A stretch of DNA of 64,000 nt from Kaistella polysaccharea (GCF_020410745.1 NZ_CP084528.1:1426001-1490000), one strand, 5' to 3'. Shown: positions 28,634 through 38,789, counted from the stretch's first letter. Notes: generated from the letters alone by a model not told the origin. Program-made: numbers and translations.

Positions 28634-29075
28634 CGATAATCTGGGTTTGATTGAGTTCTATGCCGAGAACTGCGTTTGGAACTTCCAATTCGGGAATAAA
28701 ATTCTGATAGAGCTTTTTAATTCCGCAGGCCGGCGAAACGTATTGCGCCACCGTCGTATAATTTAATTTTATTTTCGAATCTACCTTTTTCCTTGATGTT
28801 CCTACATACATTTCTGTAAATGGTGTTTCATCAACTCGTAAAGGAATTAACACCGAATCTGTTTTCATCACAGAGCCAAAAACGGGCACTGGACCTTTCC
28901 CGTAATCTACAGCGATAAAGAGCGAATCCAGTGTTTTCATTTTCCCGGTCGACTTTGTTTTAAATTTAATTTTCATTCGCGGCGTCGCTTCCCCACTGAT
29001 GCAAATATCATCGTCGGACCCGCAGGAATAAAGGAAAATAGAAAGTAAAAAAAGTAGGACCAGGTTTCGTTTCAT
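28599..29075 (-). CDS. DUF6452 family lipoprotein
   Basis: 158 residues with lipobox LYSC (Cys18), followed by DDDICISGEATPRMKIKFK, the Cys-x-SGxATPRM start I associate with DUF6452. A second conserved Cys occurs in SPACGIKKLY. It is probably a small periplasm-facing beta sandwich. Its ATG overlaps the stop of the zinc protease gene by one base, and its end overlaps the DUF6048 gene, so these genes form one operon. Confidence 0.75.
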   Translation of the reverse strand: MKRNLVLLFLLSIFLYSCGSDDDICISGEATPRMKIKFKTKSTGKMKTLDSLFIAVDYGKGPVPVFGSVMKTDSVLIPLRVDETPFTEMYVGTSRKKVDSKIKLNYTTVAQYVSPACGIKKLYQNFIPELEVPNAVLGIELNQTQIIDESKTHLFLLF

Positions 29076-31579
29076 TATTTAGGATCTAAAGCCTTTTCAA
29101 TTCTATACGTCAAATCGTCATAATGGTATTTGTTCACTAAATCAGAAGAGGTTTTCATGGCAATTTCTTCTTTTATAGTTTTCAATGTTCCGCGGACAAT
29201 GGCAGAAACATCTGAATTTTCTGAAACTGCAACTCCACCTGAAAATCTGGAAGCTGGTGCAGGTTTAGAGTTAAGAACATTAATAAGCGATCCTACATAA
29301 TTGCGCTGAAGATTTCTGCGATAAATATCAACCTCGGTATTATTAAAAATATCACCTTTCAAATCATTCATGTATTCAACTAAGGGATACGCATTTTGAT
29401 CCAATACTTGATTTTGATACATCATTTGAAGAACGTTGGCTCCTAAAATTCTGTTTAAAACGGAATTCTGAAGATTTTCTACAACGGTTACGGGTGTTTT
29501 TTCGGTATTCTGAAAAACCTCTTTCTTCAAAAGCCATTCTGGCGTAGTAAATAGATTTTGGTTTAGGAAATCTAAAGAACGTTTTTGATCTGCTTTGGAA
29601 ACCACTTCATAAACTGGTCCACTTTGTTCGATGGTTTTCGGAGTTTCCATTTGTCCGCCGATGTATTTGGAAACATGGCCAAGATATCTTGAAAACTGAC
29701 CAGTCACTTGATCGTACATTGTGGCAAGATTGGTGAAATCCTCATTCGGTTTTTTCGTCCAGTTCGGGAGATTATCTACAATTCGCTGTAAATTTTTGAT
29801 ACCATAAGTACTTGCAAGCATTGCATCGTCACCAACCTGTTCGCTTTGGGAACGCGGATCGTATGGATTGCTTTCTGTTCCGAACCAAAGTCGGTTGTTC
29901 TTCAATTTACTCATCACCCATTTATTAAGGTGCTCTTTTTCTTTTTCGGGAGAATTGTACTGGTAAAATCGTCGATAACCCCAATCAATGGCCCAATCAT
30001 CATAATCACCAATTCTTGGCATTAGTCCAGCTTCGGTCACTTTATCTTCTGGCTGCGCTACATAATTAAATCGTGCATAATCCATGATAGAAGGCGTATG
30101 ACCATTTTTTTCCAACCATTTTCTATCTCTTAATTTTTCAACAGGAACGGTAGAACTGGATCCGAAATTATGTCTCAAACCTAAGGTATGTCCAACTTCA
30201 TGAGAAGAAACAAACCGAATCAATTGACCCATCAACGCATCGTCGAAATCCATTTTTCTCGCACGTCGATCGTTTGGAGAAGCTTGTACAAAATACCAGT
30301 TTCTCAAAAGAAGCATTACATTATGATACCAGTTGATATGACTTTCCAGAATCTCCCCTGTTCGTGGATCAGAAATTGAAGGTCCGGACGCATTAGGTAC
30401 ATCTGATGGTTTATAAACAATCGCGGAATATCTTGCATCTTCAAGACTCCATTCCGGATCATCTTTGGAATTGGGAACTTTAGCAAAAATGGCATTTTTA
30501 AAACCTGCTTTTTCAAAGGCTTTTTGCCAGTCATTAACACCTTCTATTAAAAATGGAACCCACTTTTTAGGCGTCGCTGGATCGATATAAAAAACGATTG
30601 GTTTTGCAGGCTCTACCAATTCACCTCTTTTATATTTTTCCAGATCTTCTGGTTTTGGCTCAAGTCTCCATCTTTTTATAAGTGAAACTCTTTTCACTCC
30701 CTGGGGATCTAAATCAAAATCGGTATAACCGACAGCAAAATAGCCAACACGCTCATCAAAATAGCGCGCCTGCATTTTATCGGCGGGCAATAAAACAAGC
30801 GACGAATTAATTTCTACGGTATAATTTCCACTTACCACAGGTTTTTCCTGTCCTGGCGGAACGGTAATCCGGCCTAATGTTTTTGCAAAAGTTTTGGTTG
30901 TATTTATTTCAAGATTATTAGGAAACGATTTAACAAAGTTGACATACGATTTGTCTTTCTGGAAAGAACCAACTTTATAGCTGTTTTTCACTGGCGCCGC
31001 AAATGACACGAGTTCATTGTCAGCGTTCAACATATCGGTTACATCGATTACTGAAGATTTTTTGTCTTTACCGAAAGCTTTAATATCAAAAGACATAATA
31101 ATCGATTGCATATTATTACGCATCACCGAATTATACATCTGCGAAGTAGAATCTTTCGCATAATCAACATAGGAAATTGATTTAATGAAAATTTTATCTT
31201 GCGGACCTTTTTCAAAAGTAATTACGTTCTGTGCAATCTGGTCACCAGCATAACCACTTGTTCCAGAGCGCATTCCTGCGGCCGCTTTCGTTAATCTGCT
31301 AACGAGTAAAAATTCTTTAGCAAGAATTGTATTGGGGATTTCAAAATAAAATTTATCATCAACTTTATGTACCGCTAAAACTCCCAGATCTGTGATGGCT
31401 TTATCCGTAATCACGTCTTTGTAAGGTTTTATTTTCTCCGGCTTTTTAGCTCCAGCTTTTGGTTTTGCTGTTGCTGCCGTATCAGTTTTTGTAACTAAAG
31501 TGTCTTTTTCCTGAGCACCAGCGCTCGTAATTACTCCAAAAAGTATAAATGCTGACAATACGTTTTTCAATGCTTTCAT
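29075..31579 (-). CDS. Large secreted zinc metalloprotease (DUF5117/DUF4953 type)
   Basis: 834 residues with a signal peptide (…FGVITSAGAQEK) and a Lys/Pro/Ala linker. The long N-terminal region (strands around EIPNTILAKEFLLVSRL, RYFDERVGYFAVGYTDF) resembles DUF5117/DUF5118. The catalytic domain has HEVGHTLGLRH (H460, E461, H464, H470) and then SIMDYARFNY, a likely Met-turn. The family is widespread in Bacteroidota and Gammaproteobacteria with unproven substrates. It sits between rlmD and the DUF6452/DUF6048 pair and probably shares their transcript. Confidence 0.88.
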   Translation of the reverse strand: MKALKNVLSAFILFGVITSAGAQEKDTLVTKTDTAATAKPKAGAKKPEKIKPYKDVITDKAITDLGVLAVHKVDDKFYFEIPNTILAKEFLLVSRLTKAAAGMRSGTSGYAGDQIAQNVITFEKGPQDKIFIKSISYVDYAKDSTSQMYNSVMRNNMQSIIMSFDIKAFGKDKKSSVIDVTDMLNADNELVSFAAPVKNSYKVGSFQKDKSYVNFVKSFPNNLEINTTKTFAKTLGRITVPPGQEKPVVSGNYTVEINSSLVLLPADKMQARYFDERVGYFAVGYTDFDLDPQGVKRVSLIKRWRLEPKPEDLEKYKRGELVEPAKPIVFYIDPATPKKWVPFLIEGVNDWQKAFEKAGFKNAIFAKVPNSKDDPEWSLEDARYSAIVYKPSDVPNASGPSISDPRTGEILESHINWYHNVMLLLRNWYFVQASPNDRRARKMDFDDALMGQLIRFVSSHEVGHTLGLRHNFGSSSTVPVEKLRDRKWLEKNGHTPSIMDYARFNYVAQPEDKVTEAGLMPRIGDYDDWAIDWGYRRFYQYNSPEKEKEHLNKWVMSKLKNNRLWFGTESNPYDPRSQSEQVGDDAMLASTYGIKNLQRIVDNLPNWTKKPNEDFTNLATMYDQVTGQFSRYLGHVSKYIGGQMETPKTIEQSGPVYEVVSKADQKRSLDFLNQNLFTTPEWLLKKEVFQNTEKTPVTVVENLQNSVLNRILGANVLQMMYQNQVLDQNAYPLVEYMNDLKGDIFNNTEVDIYRRNLQRNYVGSLINVLNSKPAPASRFSGGVAVSENSDVSAIVRGTLKTIKEEIAMKTSSDLVNKYHYDDLTYRIEKALDPK

Positions 31580-31609
31580 ATATATTTTAAAAAAAAATAA
31601 AAATAGTGT

Positions 31610-33019
31610 TTATATTCGATATAGAAGGGCTATGTTTTCAACATGATGGGTTTGTGGGAACATATCTACCGGTAAAATTTTCACTAATTTATAATGATCT
31701 TTCATCAGTGCTAAATCTCTGGCCTGTGTCGCAGAGTTACAACTAACGTACACGATTTTTTGCGGCGCCAATTTTAAAATTTGTTCGACTACTTTTTGGT
31801 GCATTCCATCTCGTGGTGGATCGGTAATTAAAACATCAGCTTTGGGGTGTTGAGCGATAAATTCATCATTAAAGATTTCCTTCATGTCGCCACAGTAGAA
31901 CGTACAGTTATCTAAACCATTTAATTCTGCATGTTCTTTAGCAGCATTAATGGATTCCTGAACCGATTCGATTCCGATGACGTGTTTTGCTTTTCGCGCG
32001 ACATATTGAGCGATCGTGCCAGTTCCTGTATATAAATCGTAAACGACCTCATCACCTTTTAAATCGGCAAATTCTAAAGTTTTTGCATATAAATTTAAGG
32101 CTTGCTTATAATTCGTCTGGAAGAAAGATTTCGGTCCAATTTTAAATTTCAAACCTTCCATTTCTTCCATTAAAAAGCCCTCGCCAAAATAGGTTTCAAC
32201 ATCTTGATCGTATAATGAATCATTTTGTTTTGAATTTACCGCGAAAAGCAACGTTTTAATTTCCGGAAATTTTGCCAGTAAAAAATCAAATAATTTTTCT
32301 CTGCTTGCTTTATCCTTGCGGAATAACTGGAACAAAACCATCCATTCTCCTTTTGAATTCTGACGGAACATGACGGTTCTTAAAAAACCCGCCTGATTTC
32401 GAACATCGAAAAACTCCAGTCCATTTTCTTCAGCATAATTTCTAATGGCTAAACGCATCGCATTTGAAGGATCTTCCTGAAGGAAACATTCTTTCAAATC
32501 TAAGATTTTGCTCCACATTCCGGGAATATGAAAACCTAAAGCATCTCTATTGCCATAATTTTCTTCGGAACTGATTTCGTATTGCGTTAACCAGCGTGCA
32601 TTTGAAAAAGAAAATTCCATTTTATTTCGGTAGAAATATTGTTCTTCACTGCCCAGAATTGGTAAAGTTTCGAAATCTTCAATTCCCGCAATTCTTTTAA
32701 TATGATTGTAAACTTCGTCTTGTTTAAATTCGAGCTGTTTTTCATAGGAAAGATTCTGCCATTTACATCCACCACAAACTCCAAAGTGAATACATCTTGG
32801 CTCTACACGAAAAGGAGATTTTTCTATAATCTCGATCATTTCGGCTTCGTAGTAATTCGATTTAGATTTTTTTACACGCGCATTTACAACATCGCCCGGA
32901 ACTGCGCCAGAAACCAAAACAGTTTTCCCTTCTGGAGTTTTTCCGACTGCGACGCCCTTTGAGCCCGCGGAAACCAACTTTATATTTTCTAAAACAATAT
33001 TTTTATTCTTCTTTCTCAT
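31610..33019 (-). CDS. rlmD: 23S rRNA (uracil-1939-C5)-methyltransferase RlmD
   Basis: 469 residues. N-terminal TRAM domain (~8-65), then the iron-sulfur cluster cysteines (CIHFGVCGGCKW plus a Cys further upstream/downstream region), a central domain, and the SAM domain with YDLYTGTGTIAQYVA. The catalytic Cys lies in YVSCNSATQARDL near the end, with DPPRDGMH before it. It methylates U1939 of 23S rRNA in the E. coli numbering. A reverse-strand TACTTTTG box lies at 33037-33044. Confidence 0.92.
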   Translation of the reverse strand: MRKKNKNIVLENIKLVSAGSKGVAVGKTPEGKTVLVSGAVPGDVVNARVKKSKSNYYEAEMIEIIEKSPFRVEPRCIHFGVCGGCKWQNLSYEKQLEFKQDEVYNHIKRIAGIEDFETLPILGSEEQYFYRNKMEFSFSNARWLTQYEISSEENYGNRDALGFHIPGMWSKILDLKECFLQEDPSNAMRLAIRNYAEENGLEFFDVRNQAGFLRTVMFRQNSKGEWMVLFQLFRKDKASREKLFDFLLAKFPEIKTLLFAVNSKQNDSLYDQDVETYFGEGFLMEEMEGLKFKIGPKSFFQTNYKQALNLYAKTLEFADLKGDEVVYDLYTGTGTIAQYVARKAKHVIGIESVQESINAAKEHAELNGLDNCTFYCGDMKEIFNDEFIAQHPKADVLITDPPRDGMHQKVVEQILKLAPQKIVYVSCNSATQARDLALMKDHYKLVKILPVDMFPQTHHVENIALLYRI

Positions 33020-33036
33020 TGAAATTAATCTGGTGG

Positions 33037-33044
33037 CAAAAGTA
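33037..33044 (-). promoter_or_regulatory. -7 box for rlmD operon
   Basis: Reverse-strand TACTTTTG (TAnnTTTG), 17 bases upstream of the rlmD ATG. Confidence 0.5.
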
Positions 33045-33052
33045 AGGTTTTA

Positions 33053-33081
33053 AAATAAAAAAAAGCAGGTAATTGCCCGCT
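33053..33081 (-). terminator. Weak terminator after the 33120-33425 gene
   Basis: Minus-strand AGCGGG…CCTGCT hairpin with one mismatch, followed by eight Ts. Confidence 0.5.
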
Positions 33082-33119
33082 CTGAATTTCGAAATTTATT
33101 TAAAGTTTATTATTCTGAG

Positions 33120-33425
33120 TTACTTGCGATTGGATAAATAATATTCCCGATTTCGAATATAGACAAATCCTGCAATGCCGCCTAAAAAAAGAAATGAAAG
33201 CGTCCAGAAATATTTTAAAGAAAGATTGTTTTTAAATACATCGATGATGAGCAAAACAGACGCTATAAAATTTGCAAACAATCCTAAAGAAATAAAAACG
33301 ATCTCCATGTCAGACGAAATTCCGATTTGTGATAAATCAAATACCAGCGGAAATGAAACGAAGATCAGTCCGAATAATATGATGGAATAGAGCATGTTCT
33401 CCGGAAGCAATAGATCTGTTTTCAT
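33120..33425 (-). CDS. Small three-helix membrane protein, unknown
   Basis: 101 residues. Three hydrophobic segments at about 11-28, 42-62 and 72-90, then a charged tail (NREYYLSNRK). No family recognised; short membrane proteins of this shape are common. It is bounded on both sides by hairpin terminators, so it is a separate unit. Only a near-match -7 box (TATATTTA) lies upstream. Confidence 0.7.
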   Translation of the reverse strand: MKTDLLLPENMLYSIILFGLIFVSFPLVFDLSQIGISSDMEIVFISLGLFANFIASVLLIIDVFKNNLSLKYFWTLSFLFLGGIAGFVYIRNREYYLSNRK

Positions 33426-33450
33426 GTATAAAAAGTTTCTTTAAATATAA

Positions 33451-33480
33451 AAAATCCTGCCCAATAACTCGGACAGGATT
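33451..33480 (-). terminator. Terminator after the thioredoxin-like lipoprotein gene
   Basis: Minus-strand AATCCTGTCC…GGGCAGGATT hairpin (one G-T pair) with a following T6. Confidence 0.8.
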
Positions 33481-33500
33481 TACTGTATAAATTGAATTTA

Positions 33501-35003
33501 TTATTTTGTGGCTGGAGCTTCTTGCATTGGAGGCGCAAGCAAATCATTTTGTAACGTGGCTTCTGGCGCTGCTGTTGGCGCTTTCAAACCTGTCATTTTA
33601 TCAAGAACGTTGATGAGTTCTGGATCGCCCAAGTTGTAGGAGAATTTACTTGCTACTTTTCCATCTTTGTCAATCACAATAAACGAAGGTAATTTAAAGC
33701 CGTAAATTCCTAAATCTTTAGCAATTTGAGAATTCATGCCATTTTCACCATAAACATTAGTTCCCGGAATATCTTTTAAAAGTGCATTGCTTGTTTTGAT
33801 GAACTGATCTTTAGTATCATCAAGGTTTACGAATACAAAATCCATTTTTGATTTATAAAAATTTACCACTTCTTTCAAAACTGGAATATTCGCTTCCGCG
33901 ATATATGGATTCCACGAAGCGTAGAACATTACCAAAGATGCCTGTGCTGCAGAAAGTTTGAAGTCACTGCCATCAGCTTTTATTAATTTTGACGTGGGTG
34001 CAACTTCACCGATTTTCGGTCCTGAGATTACGTATTGAATTCTCTTTAAATCTGCTTTAATATCTTTATCGCTAATTTTTTCGTCGATAATTTTACTGAT
34101 TTTTGCTGCATCAGCATCGCTTGTTTGTGGATTTATATCGCTGTTTGACATTACAAAAGCCAAAAGATAATCTTTCGCCAATGCAGACATGTCTTTTTTA
34201 GTATCTAGAAATCGAGAGAACAATACAGAAGAAGTTTCATTACCCGTTTTGTTATTGGCTGCAGCAAAGGCTTGAAAGTCTTTACTTAATTTGCCTAATA
34301 AATAATTGCGGTAAATAGGTTGATTTTTTAATAAACGGTCTTCATCTTTTTTCAGTTTCGCTTCCATATCCGTAAAGTTTTTAGAAACTTTAAAGTTTGG
34401 ATTCTGACTTACTTGCGGACGATTCATCTCATATTGGTTCATTAAACCCAAAATACTGGCATTTAATTCATCTTTTTTCCACTGTACGACTTCACTATCC
34501 GGCGAAGTAGTTTTGGCAGCAGTTTCGATATTTTTCTCTAAATCGGTACTTATTTTTTCAATCTCTTTCAAGAAAGCGGGTTCTTCTTTCGATACGAGTT
34601 CACCCACGTTAATTTTCGAAGCATAACTTTCAATCAGTTTTTGAACTTCTTTTAAAAATTCGTTGTTGTTTTTTGCGTCACCAGTTACGGTAAACTGTGC
34701 GGGAAAAGATTCTGCTTTTCCAGAAATATTAACTTTCTGGCCTCCTTTCAGATAAATCATTGCTTGCTTGCCAGCATAAGTCATAATATACATTCCATCT
34801 TTTGGCGCTTCAAAATTGCCAGAGAAATTGCCTTTTGCATCTACGCCCATATTCACAAGCGGAAGTGTTGCTACGCCTGAGGCTTCGATAAATTCTATTC
34901 GTTCTAAAGGAGAGCCGCCAGCAAAATTACCTGTAACTTCTACTTTTTTAGAACAGGACATTGCCACAAAGGCGATTAAGAGCATTAAAAAAAACTTATT
35001 CAT
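33501..35003 (-). CDS. TlpA-like thioredoxin-fold lipoprotein lacking the CxxC motif
   Basis: 500 residues with lipobox AMSC (Cys17). A beta-rich DUF4369-like domain (~20-115), a long helical middle (~115-330), and a C-terminal TlpA/AhpC-type thioredoxin fold (~335-480: IGEVAPTSKLIKADG, LVMFYASWNPYIAEANIPVL, GIYGFKLPSFIVIDKDGKV with the cis-Pro). Where active members have WCxxC, this has W364-N-P-Y, so both redox cysteines are gone. The cis-Pro and strand order remain, so it is more likely a binding or structural protein. A -7 box lies at 35068-35075. Confidence 0.88.
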   Translation of the reverse strand: MNKFFLMLLIAFVAMSCSKKVEVTGNFAGGSPLERIEFIEASGVATLPLVNMGVDAKGNFSGNFEAPKDGMYIMTYAGKQAMIYLKGGQKVNISGKAESFPAQFTVTGDAKNNNEFLKEVQKLIESYASKINVGELVSKEEPAFLKEIEKISTDLEKNIETAAKTTSPDSEVVQWKKDELNASILGLMNQYEMNRPQVSQNPNFKVSKNFTDMEAKLKKDEDRLLKNQPIYRNYLLGKLSKDFQAFAAANNKTGNETSSVLFSRFLDTKKDMSALAKDYLLAFVMSNSDINPQTSDADAAKISKIIDEKISDKDIKADLKRIQYVISGPKIGEVAPTSKLIKADGSDFKLSAAQASLVMFYASWNPYIAEANIPVLKEVVNFYKSKMDFVFVNLDDTKDQFIKTSNALLKDIPGTNVYGENGMNSQIAKDLGIYGFKLPSFIVIDKDGKVASKFSYNLGDPELINVLDKMTGLKAPTAAPEATLQNDLLAPPMQEAPATK

Positions 35004-35067
35004 TTTTTAATTATTTTACTTTTATAGTTTTAAAGAAATTTCGAGCGACTGCGCTTTTAACTTTGGG

Positions 35068-35075
35068 CAAAAGTA
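35068..35075 (-). promoter_or_regulatory. -7 box for the thioredoxin-like lipoprotein gene
   Basis: Reverse-strand TACTTTTG, about 65 bases upstream of the ATG at 35003. Confidence 0.45.
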
Positions 35076-35131
35076 AGGTATTCGCTGTGTTATAGAAAAT
35101 ATTAAAATAAGATTTGTGAAAGTTTAACAAA

Positions 35132-35164
35132 GAAAAAGCTGCTTTCCGGAAAGAAAACAGCTTT
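35132..35164 (-). terminator. Terminator of the sdh operon
   Basis: Minus-strand AAAGCTGTTTTC…GGAAAGCAGCTTT hairpin followed by TTC-rich sequence, 20 bases after sdhB. Confidence 0.75.
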
Positions 35165-35183
35165 AATGATCATTTGTAAAGTT

Positions 35184-35951
35184 TTACCCTTTATCAATAG
35201 CAGCAGCCATATACTCTCTGTTCATTTTTGCGATCACTGAAAGTGTAATTCCTTTCGGACATTCTACTTCACAAGCACCTGTATTTGAACAGTTACCGAA
35301 ACCTTCTTCATCCATAGCTTTCACCATATTCAAAACTCTTCTTTCAGCTTCTATTCTACCTTGTGGCAATAATGCCAATTGCGTTACTTTCGCGCCAACG
35401 AACAACATCGCTGAACCGTTTTTACAAGTTGCAACGCAGGCGCCACATCCGATACAAGCCGCAGCATCCATTGCGTTATCTGCATCCTCTTTCGGGACAA
35501 GAATTGCGTTGGCATCTAATGTATTTCCGGAAGTATTTACGGAAATAAAACCACCGGCTGCCATTACTCTATCGAAAGAACTTCTGTCGGTTACCAAATC
35601 CTTGATAATTGGAAAAGCAGCACTTCTCCAAGGTTCAATATGAATGGTTTCACCGTCTTGGAACATTCTCATGTGCAACTGGCAAGTCGTAATTCCAGTA
35701 TCTGGTCCGTGCGGGCGGCCGTTGATGTACAACGAACACATTCCACAAATACCTTCCCGGCAATCGTGATCAAAAGCAATAGGCTCCTGACCTTCGTTGA
35801 TAAGGTTCTCGTTGAGCATATCCAACATTTCCAGGAAAGATGAATCCGTAGAAACGTCGGAGATTTTGTAAGTCTCAAACTGTCCTTTTGATTTATTATT
35901 TTTCTGTCTCCAAATTTTTAGAGTCAGGTTTAATCCTTTTTTTGTACTCAT
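35184..35951 (-). CDS. sdhB: Succinate dehydrogenase/fumarate reductase iron-sulfur subunit
   Basis: 255 residues. Carries electrons from the flavin subunit to the haem subunit of complex II. The [2Fe-2S] site is [20 protein letters not shown]; the C-terminal ferredoxin domain has [16 protein letters not shown] and [15 protein letters not shown]. It is 20 bases after sdhA, last gene of the sdhC-sdhA-sdhB operon. The longer spacing and GMCSLYING pattern are of the Bacteroidota/epsilon type B complex. Confidence 0.95.
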   Translation of the reverse strand: MSTKKGLNLTLKIWRQKNNKSKGQFETYKISDVSTDSSFLEMLDMLNENLINEGQEPIAFDHDCREGICGMCSLYINGRPHGPDTGITTCQLHMRMFQDGETIHIEPWRSAAFPIIKDLVTDRSSFDRVMAAGGFISVNTSGNTLDANAILVPKEDADNAMDAAACIGCGACVATCKNGSAMLFVGAKVTQLALLPQGRIEAERRVLNMVKAMDEEGFGNCSNTGACEVECPKGITLSVIAKMNREYMAAAIDKG

Positions 35952-35971
35952 TTTATACTATTTTTTGGAGA

Positions 35972-37984
35972 TTATTTATAACTTCTTGTTTTGACTTCGA
36001 TGTTTTCATAAATCAGATCCTCCTTATGTACTACTTCCTGATTTATATTATCGCCCTGATATTCCCAGGCAGCCACATATTTGAAGTGCTCATCATCTCT
36101 CTCAGCTTCTCCTTCTGGTGTTGCATGATCCCAACGGAAATGCCCACCACATGATTCTTCTCTTTCCAGCGCATCCATTGCCATCAGTTGACCCAATTCC
36201 AAGAAATCTGCAACACGGAAAGCTTTTTCAAGTTCCATATTCATTCCGTTCGCATCTCCGGGAACTTTTACATCTGCCCAGAAATCACGTCGTACTTCTT
36301 CAATTTCGCGAATCGCTTCTTTCAAACCTTCTGGTGTTCTTCCCATTCCGACTTTATTCCACATGATGTGGCCTAATTTCTTGTGGAAATAATCAACACT
36401 GTGATTTCCCTTATTATTGATAAAGAAATTTACTTTATCCTGAATTTCTTTTTCTGCGGTTGTAAATTCTGGCGTGTCTGTTGGTATTGCTCCTGTTCTG
36501 ATATCGGCAGCTAAATAATCTGCAATCGTGTAAGGCAAAACGAAATAACCGTCGGCCAAACCTTGCATTAATGCAGAGGCTCCTAGTCTGTTAGCACCGT
36601 GATCAGAAAAGTTTGCTTCTCCAATTACAAAACACCCAGGAATTGTAGACTGCAAGTTGTAATCAACCCAAACTCCACCCATGGTATAGTGAACTGCTGG
36701 ATAAATCTTCATCGGCGTTACGTAAGGATTGTCTGCAGTAATTTTTTCGTACATCACGAAAAGGTTACCATATTTCTCTTCAATCCAAGCTTTTCCTAGA
36801 TCATAGATTTGTTGTGGCGTTGGATTATGAATATTTTTCTCAATCGCTGCTTCATTTCCTTTTTTTAGGATTTCCGTAGAGAAATCAAGATAAACACCTT
36901 CATGCGTCTCATTGTTTTCAATTCCGTAACCTGCGTCACATCTTTCTTTCGCGGCGCGGGAAGCAACATCTCTTGGTACTAAGTTTCCAAAAGCTGGATA
37001 TCTTCTTTCTAAATAATAATCCCGATTTTCTGCAGGAATATTTTCAGCTTTAAGTTTTCCTTCTCTTATTGCTACTGCATCTTCAATGTTTTTAGGAACC
37101 CAGATACGTCCGGAGTTTCTTAATGATTCCGACATTAAAGTCAGTTTAGACTGTGCTGTTCCATGTACAGGAATACAGGTCGGGTGAATTTGTACAAAAC
37201 AAGGGTTTGCAAAATAAGCCCCTTTCTTATGAATTTTCCAGGCAGCGGAAACATTAGATCCCATTGCATTTGTAGAAAGAAAATATACGTTTCCGTAACC
37301 ACCAGAAGCGATTACAACTGCGTGTGCGGAATGTTTTTCAATTTCACCGGTTACTAAATTTCTGGCGATGATTCCACGGGCTTTACCATCAACAATAACC
37401 AACTCCAACATTTCGTGGCGGTTATACATTTTAATTCTTCCTTTACCGATTTGACGGCTCATAGCAGAATAAGCTCCTAATAATAATTGTTGTCCTGTTT
37501 GCCCTTTTGCATAAAATGTTCTTTTAACCTGAACACCACCGAAAGAACGGTTGTCTAACTGACCACCATATTCGCGTCCGAAAGGAACACCTTGCGCAAC
37601 ACACTGATCGATAATCGAGGAAGAAACTTCGGCAAGTCTGTAAACGTTTGCTTCTCTAGACCGATAATCTCCACCTTTAATGGTATCGTAAAATAATCTA
37701 TAAACCGAGTCACCATCACCTTGATAATTTTTAGCAGCATTAATACCACCTTGAGCGGCAATAGAGTGCGCTCTTCTTGGTGAATCCTGATAACAAAATG
37801 CTTTTACATTATATCCCTGCTCTGCTAATGTTGCAGCGGCAGAACCACCAGCTAAACCTGTTCCTACAACAATGATATCAATTTTATCACGGTTATTCGG
37901 CGAAACCAAGTTCATATGATCTTTATGATTTTTCCATTTGTCCGCTAACGGACCAGCCGGAATTTTTGAATCTAATTTGCTCAT
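35972..37984 (-). CDS. sdhA: Succinate dehydrogenase/fumarate reductase flavoprotein subunit
   Basis: 670 residues. The FAD-binding motif is [19 protein letters not shown]; the covalent FAD-His region reads [14 protein letters not shown]; the substrate-site HPT lies in [11 protein letters not shown]; and the GGVWVDYN and [13 protein letters not shown] segments are intact. Oxidises succinate to fumarate in the TCA cycle. The gap to sdhC (37985-38041) is filled by AT-rich repeats shared with other intergenic gaps in the window. Confidence 0.96.
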   Translation of the reverse strand: MSKLDSKIPAGPLADKWKNHKDHMNLVSPNNRDKIDIIVVGTGLAGGSAAATLAEQGYNVKAFCYQDSPRRAHSIAAQGGINAAKNYQGDGDSVYRLFYDTIKGGDYRSREANVYRLAEVSSSIIDQCVAQGVPFGREYGGQLDNRSFGGVQVKRTFYAKGQTGQQLLLGAYSAMSRQIGKGRIKMYNRHEMLELVIVDGKARGIIARNLVTGEIEKHSAHAVVIASGGYGNVYFLSTNAMGSNVSAAWKIHKKGAYFANPCFVQIHPTCIPVHGTAQSKLTLMSESLRNSGRIWVPKNIEDAVAIREGKLKAENIPAENRDYYLERRYPAFGNLVPRDVASRAAKERCDAGYGIENNETHEGVYLDFSTEILKKGNEAAIEKNIHNPTPQQIYDLGKAWIEEKYGNLFVMYEKITADNPYVTPMKIYPAVHYTMGGVWVDYNLQSTIPGCFVIGEANFSDHGANRLGASALMQGLADGYFVLPYTIADYLAADIRTGAIPTDTPEFTTAEKEIQDKVNFFINNKGNHSVDYFHKKLGHIMWNKVGMGRTPEGLKEAIREIEEVRRDFWADVKVPGDANGMNMELEKAFRVADFLELGQLMAMDALEREESCGGHFRWDHATPEGEAERDDEHFKYVAAWEYQGDNINQEVVHKEDLIYENIEVKTRSYK

Positions 37985-38041
37985 TTTTAGAAATTTTAAA
38001 TTTTAGATTTTAAATTTTAATACTGATGTAAAATTTAAAAT

Positions 38042-38713
38042 TTATTGAGTTACGTAATGAAACACCGCTACAAGGATAAAACCTGCAGGAATAAGGATTG
38101 AATACCAAGTACCAATTGCTTTAATAACAGGAGTATATTTTGGGTGTCTTGCTCCTACCGACTGAAAAGACGACTGGAAACCGTGAGCCAAGTGTAAACC
38201 TAATAAAACAAAAGAAACTACATAGATGATCACCCGCCAAAGCTCAGCGAATTTACTGTGCAATTCACCATAAAATCTAGTGATATTGGTAGCGTCACCA
38301 TCACCCGGAACATATTTATAAGTCATTTCGTGCAACCAGAAATCATACATGTGCAATCCCAGGAAAGCCAAAATAACAGCTCCTGAAATAATCATGTTTC
38401 GAGACATCCAAGTACTGTTTGCAGACCGGTTATTCATGCCGTACTTTATAGGTCTCGCATTGTTATTTTTAATTTCAAGAACAAAACCCATTACAAAATG
38501 GAAAATAACTCCTATTACCAAAATAGGTTGCATTACAAATTGAATGAGAGGGTTATAACCCATAAAGTGAGATGCTGCGTTGAAGGGACCATTTTCGCCA
38601 CCAAGTGAGAGTAAATTTACCGAAAGGTGCATAATTAGGAAAATGAGCAAAAACATTGCAGACAATGCCATTGCGTATTTTCTACCAATAGTAGAAGTTG
38701 TTAATCCTGCCAT
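38042..38713 (-). CDS. sdhC: Succinate dehydrogenase cytochrome b subunit
   Basis: 223 residues, a single five-helix diheme-type membrane anchor, as in type B complex II; there is no separate sdhD. Membrane segments at about 15-35, 60-80, 105-125, 155-175 and 200-220, with histidines placed in helices (LIMHLSVN, GVIFHFVMG, LGLHMYDFW, LGLHLAHGF, AVFHYVTQ) as candidate haem ligands. First gene of the operon; a TAACTTTG box lies upstream at 38739-38746. Confidence 0.93.
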   Translation of the reverse strand: MAGLTTSTIGRKYAMALSAMFLLIFLIMHLSVNLLSLGGENGPFNAASHFMGYNPLIQFVMQPILVIGVIFHFVMGFVLEIKNNNARPIKYGMNNRSANSTWMSRNMIISGAVILAFLGLHMYDFWLHEMTYKYVPGDGDATNITRFYGELHSKFAELWRVIIYVVSFVLLGLHLAHGFQSSFQSVGARHPKYTPVIKAIGTWYSILIPAGFILVAVFHYVTQ

Positions 38714-38738
38714 AATAATGTTTAAATTTGAATTCTTA

Positions 38739-38746
38739 CAAAGTTA
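38739..38746 (-). promoter_or_regulatory. -7 box for sdhC-sdhA-sdhB
   Basis: Reverse-strand TAACTTTG (exact TAnnTTTG), 25 bases upstream of the sdhC ATG. No TTTG -33 box at the usual distance. Confidence 0.6.
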
Positions 38747-38789
38747 GAAAATTGCAGAGGGAATTCCACGTGAGAAATGTCAGAATATT

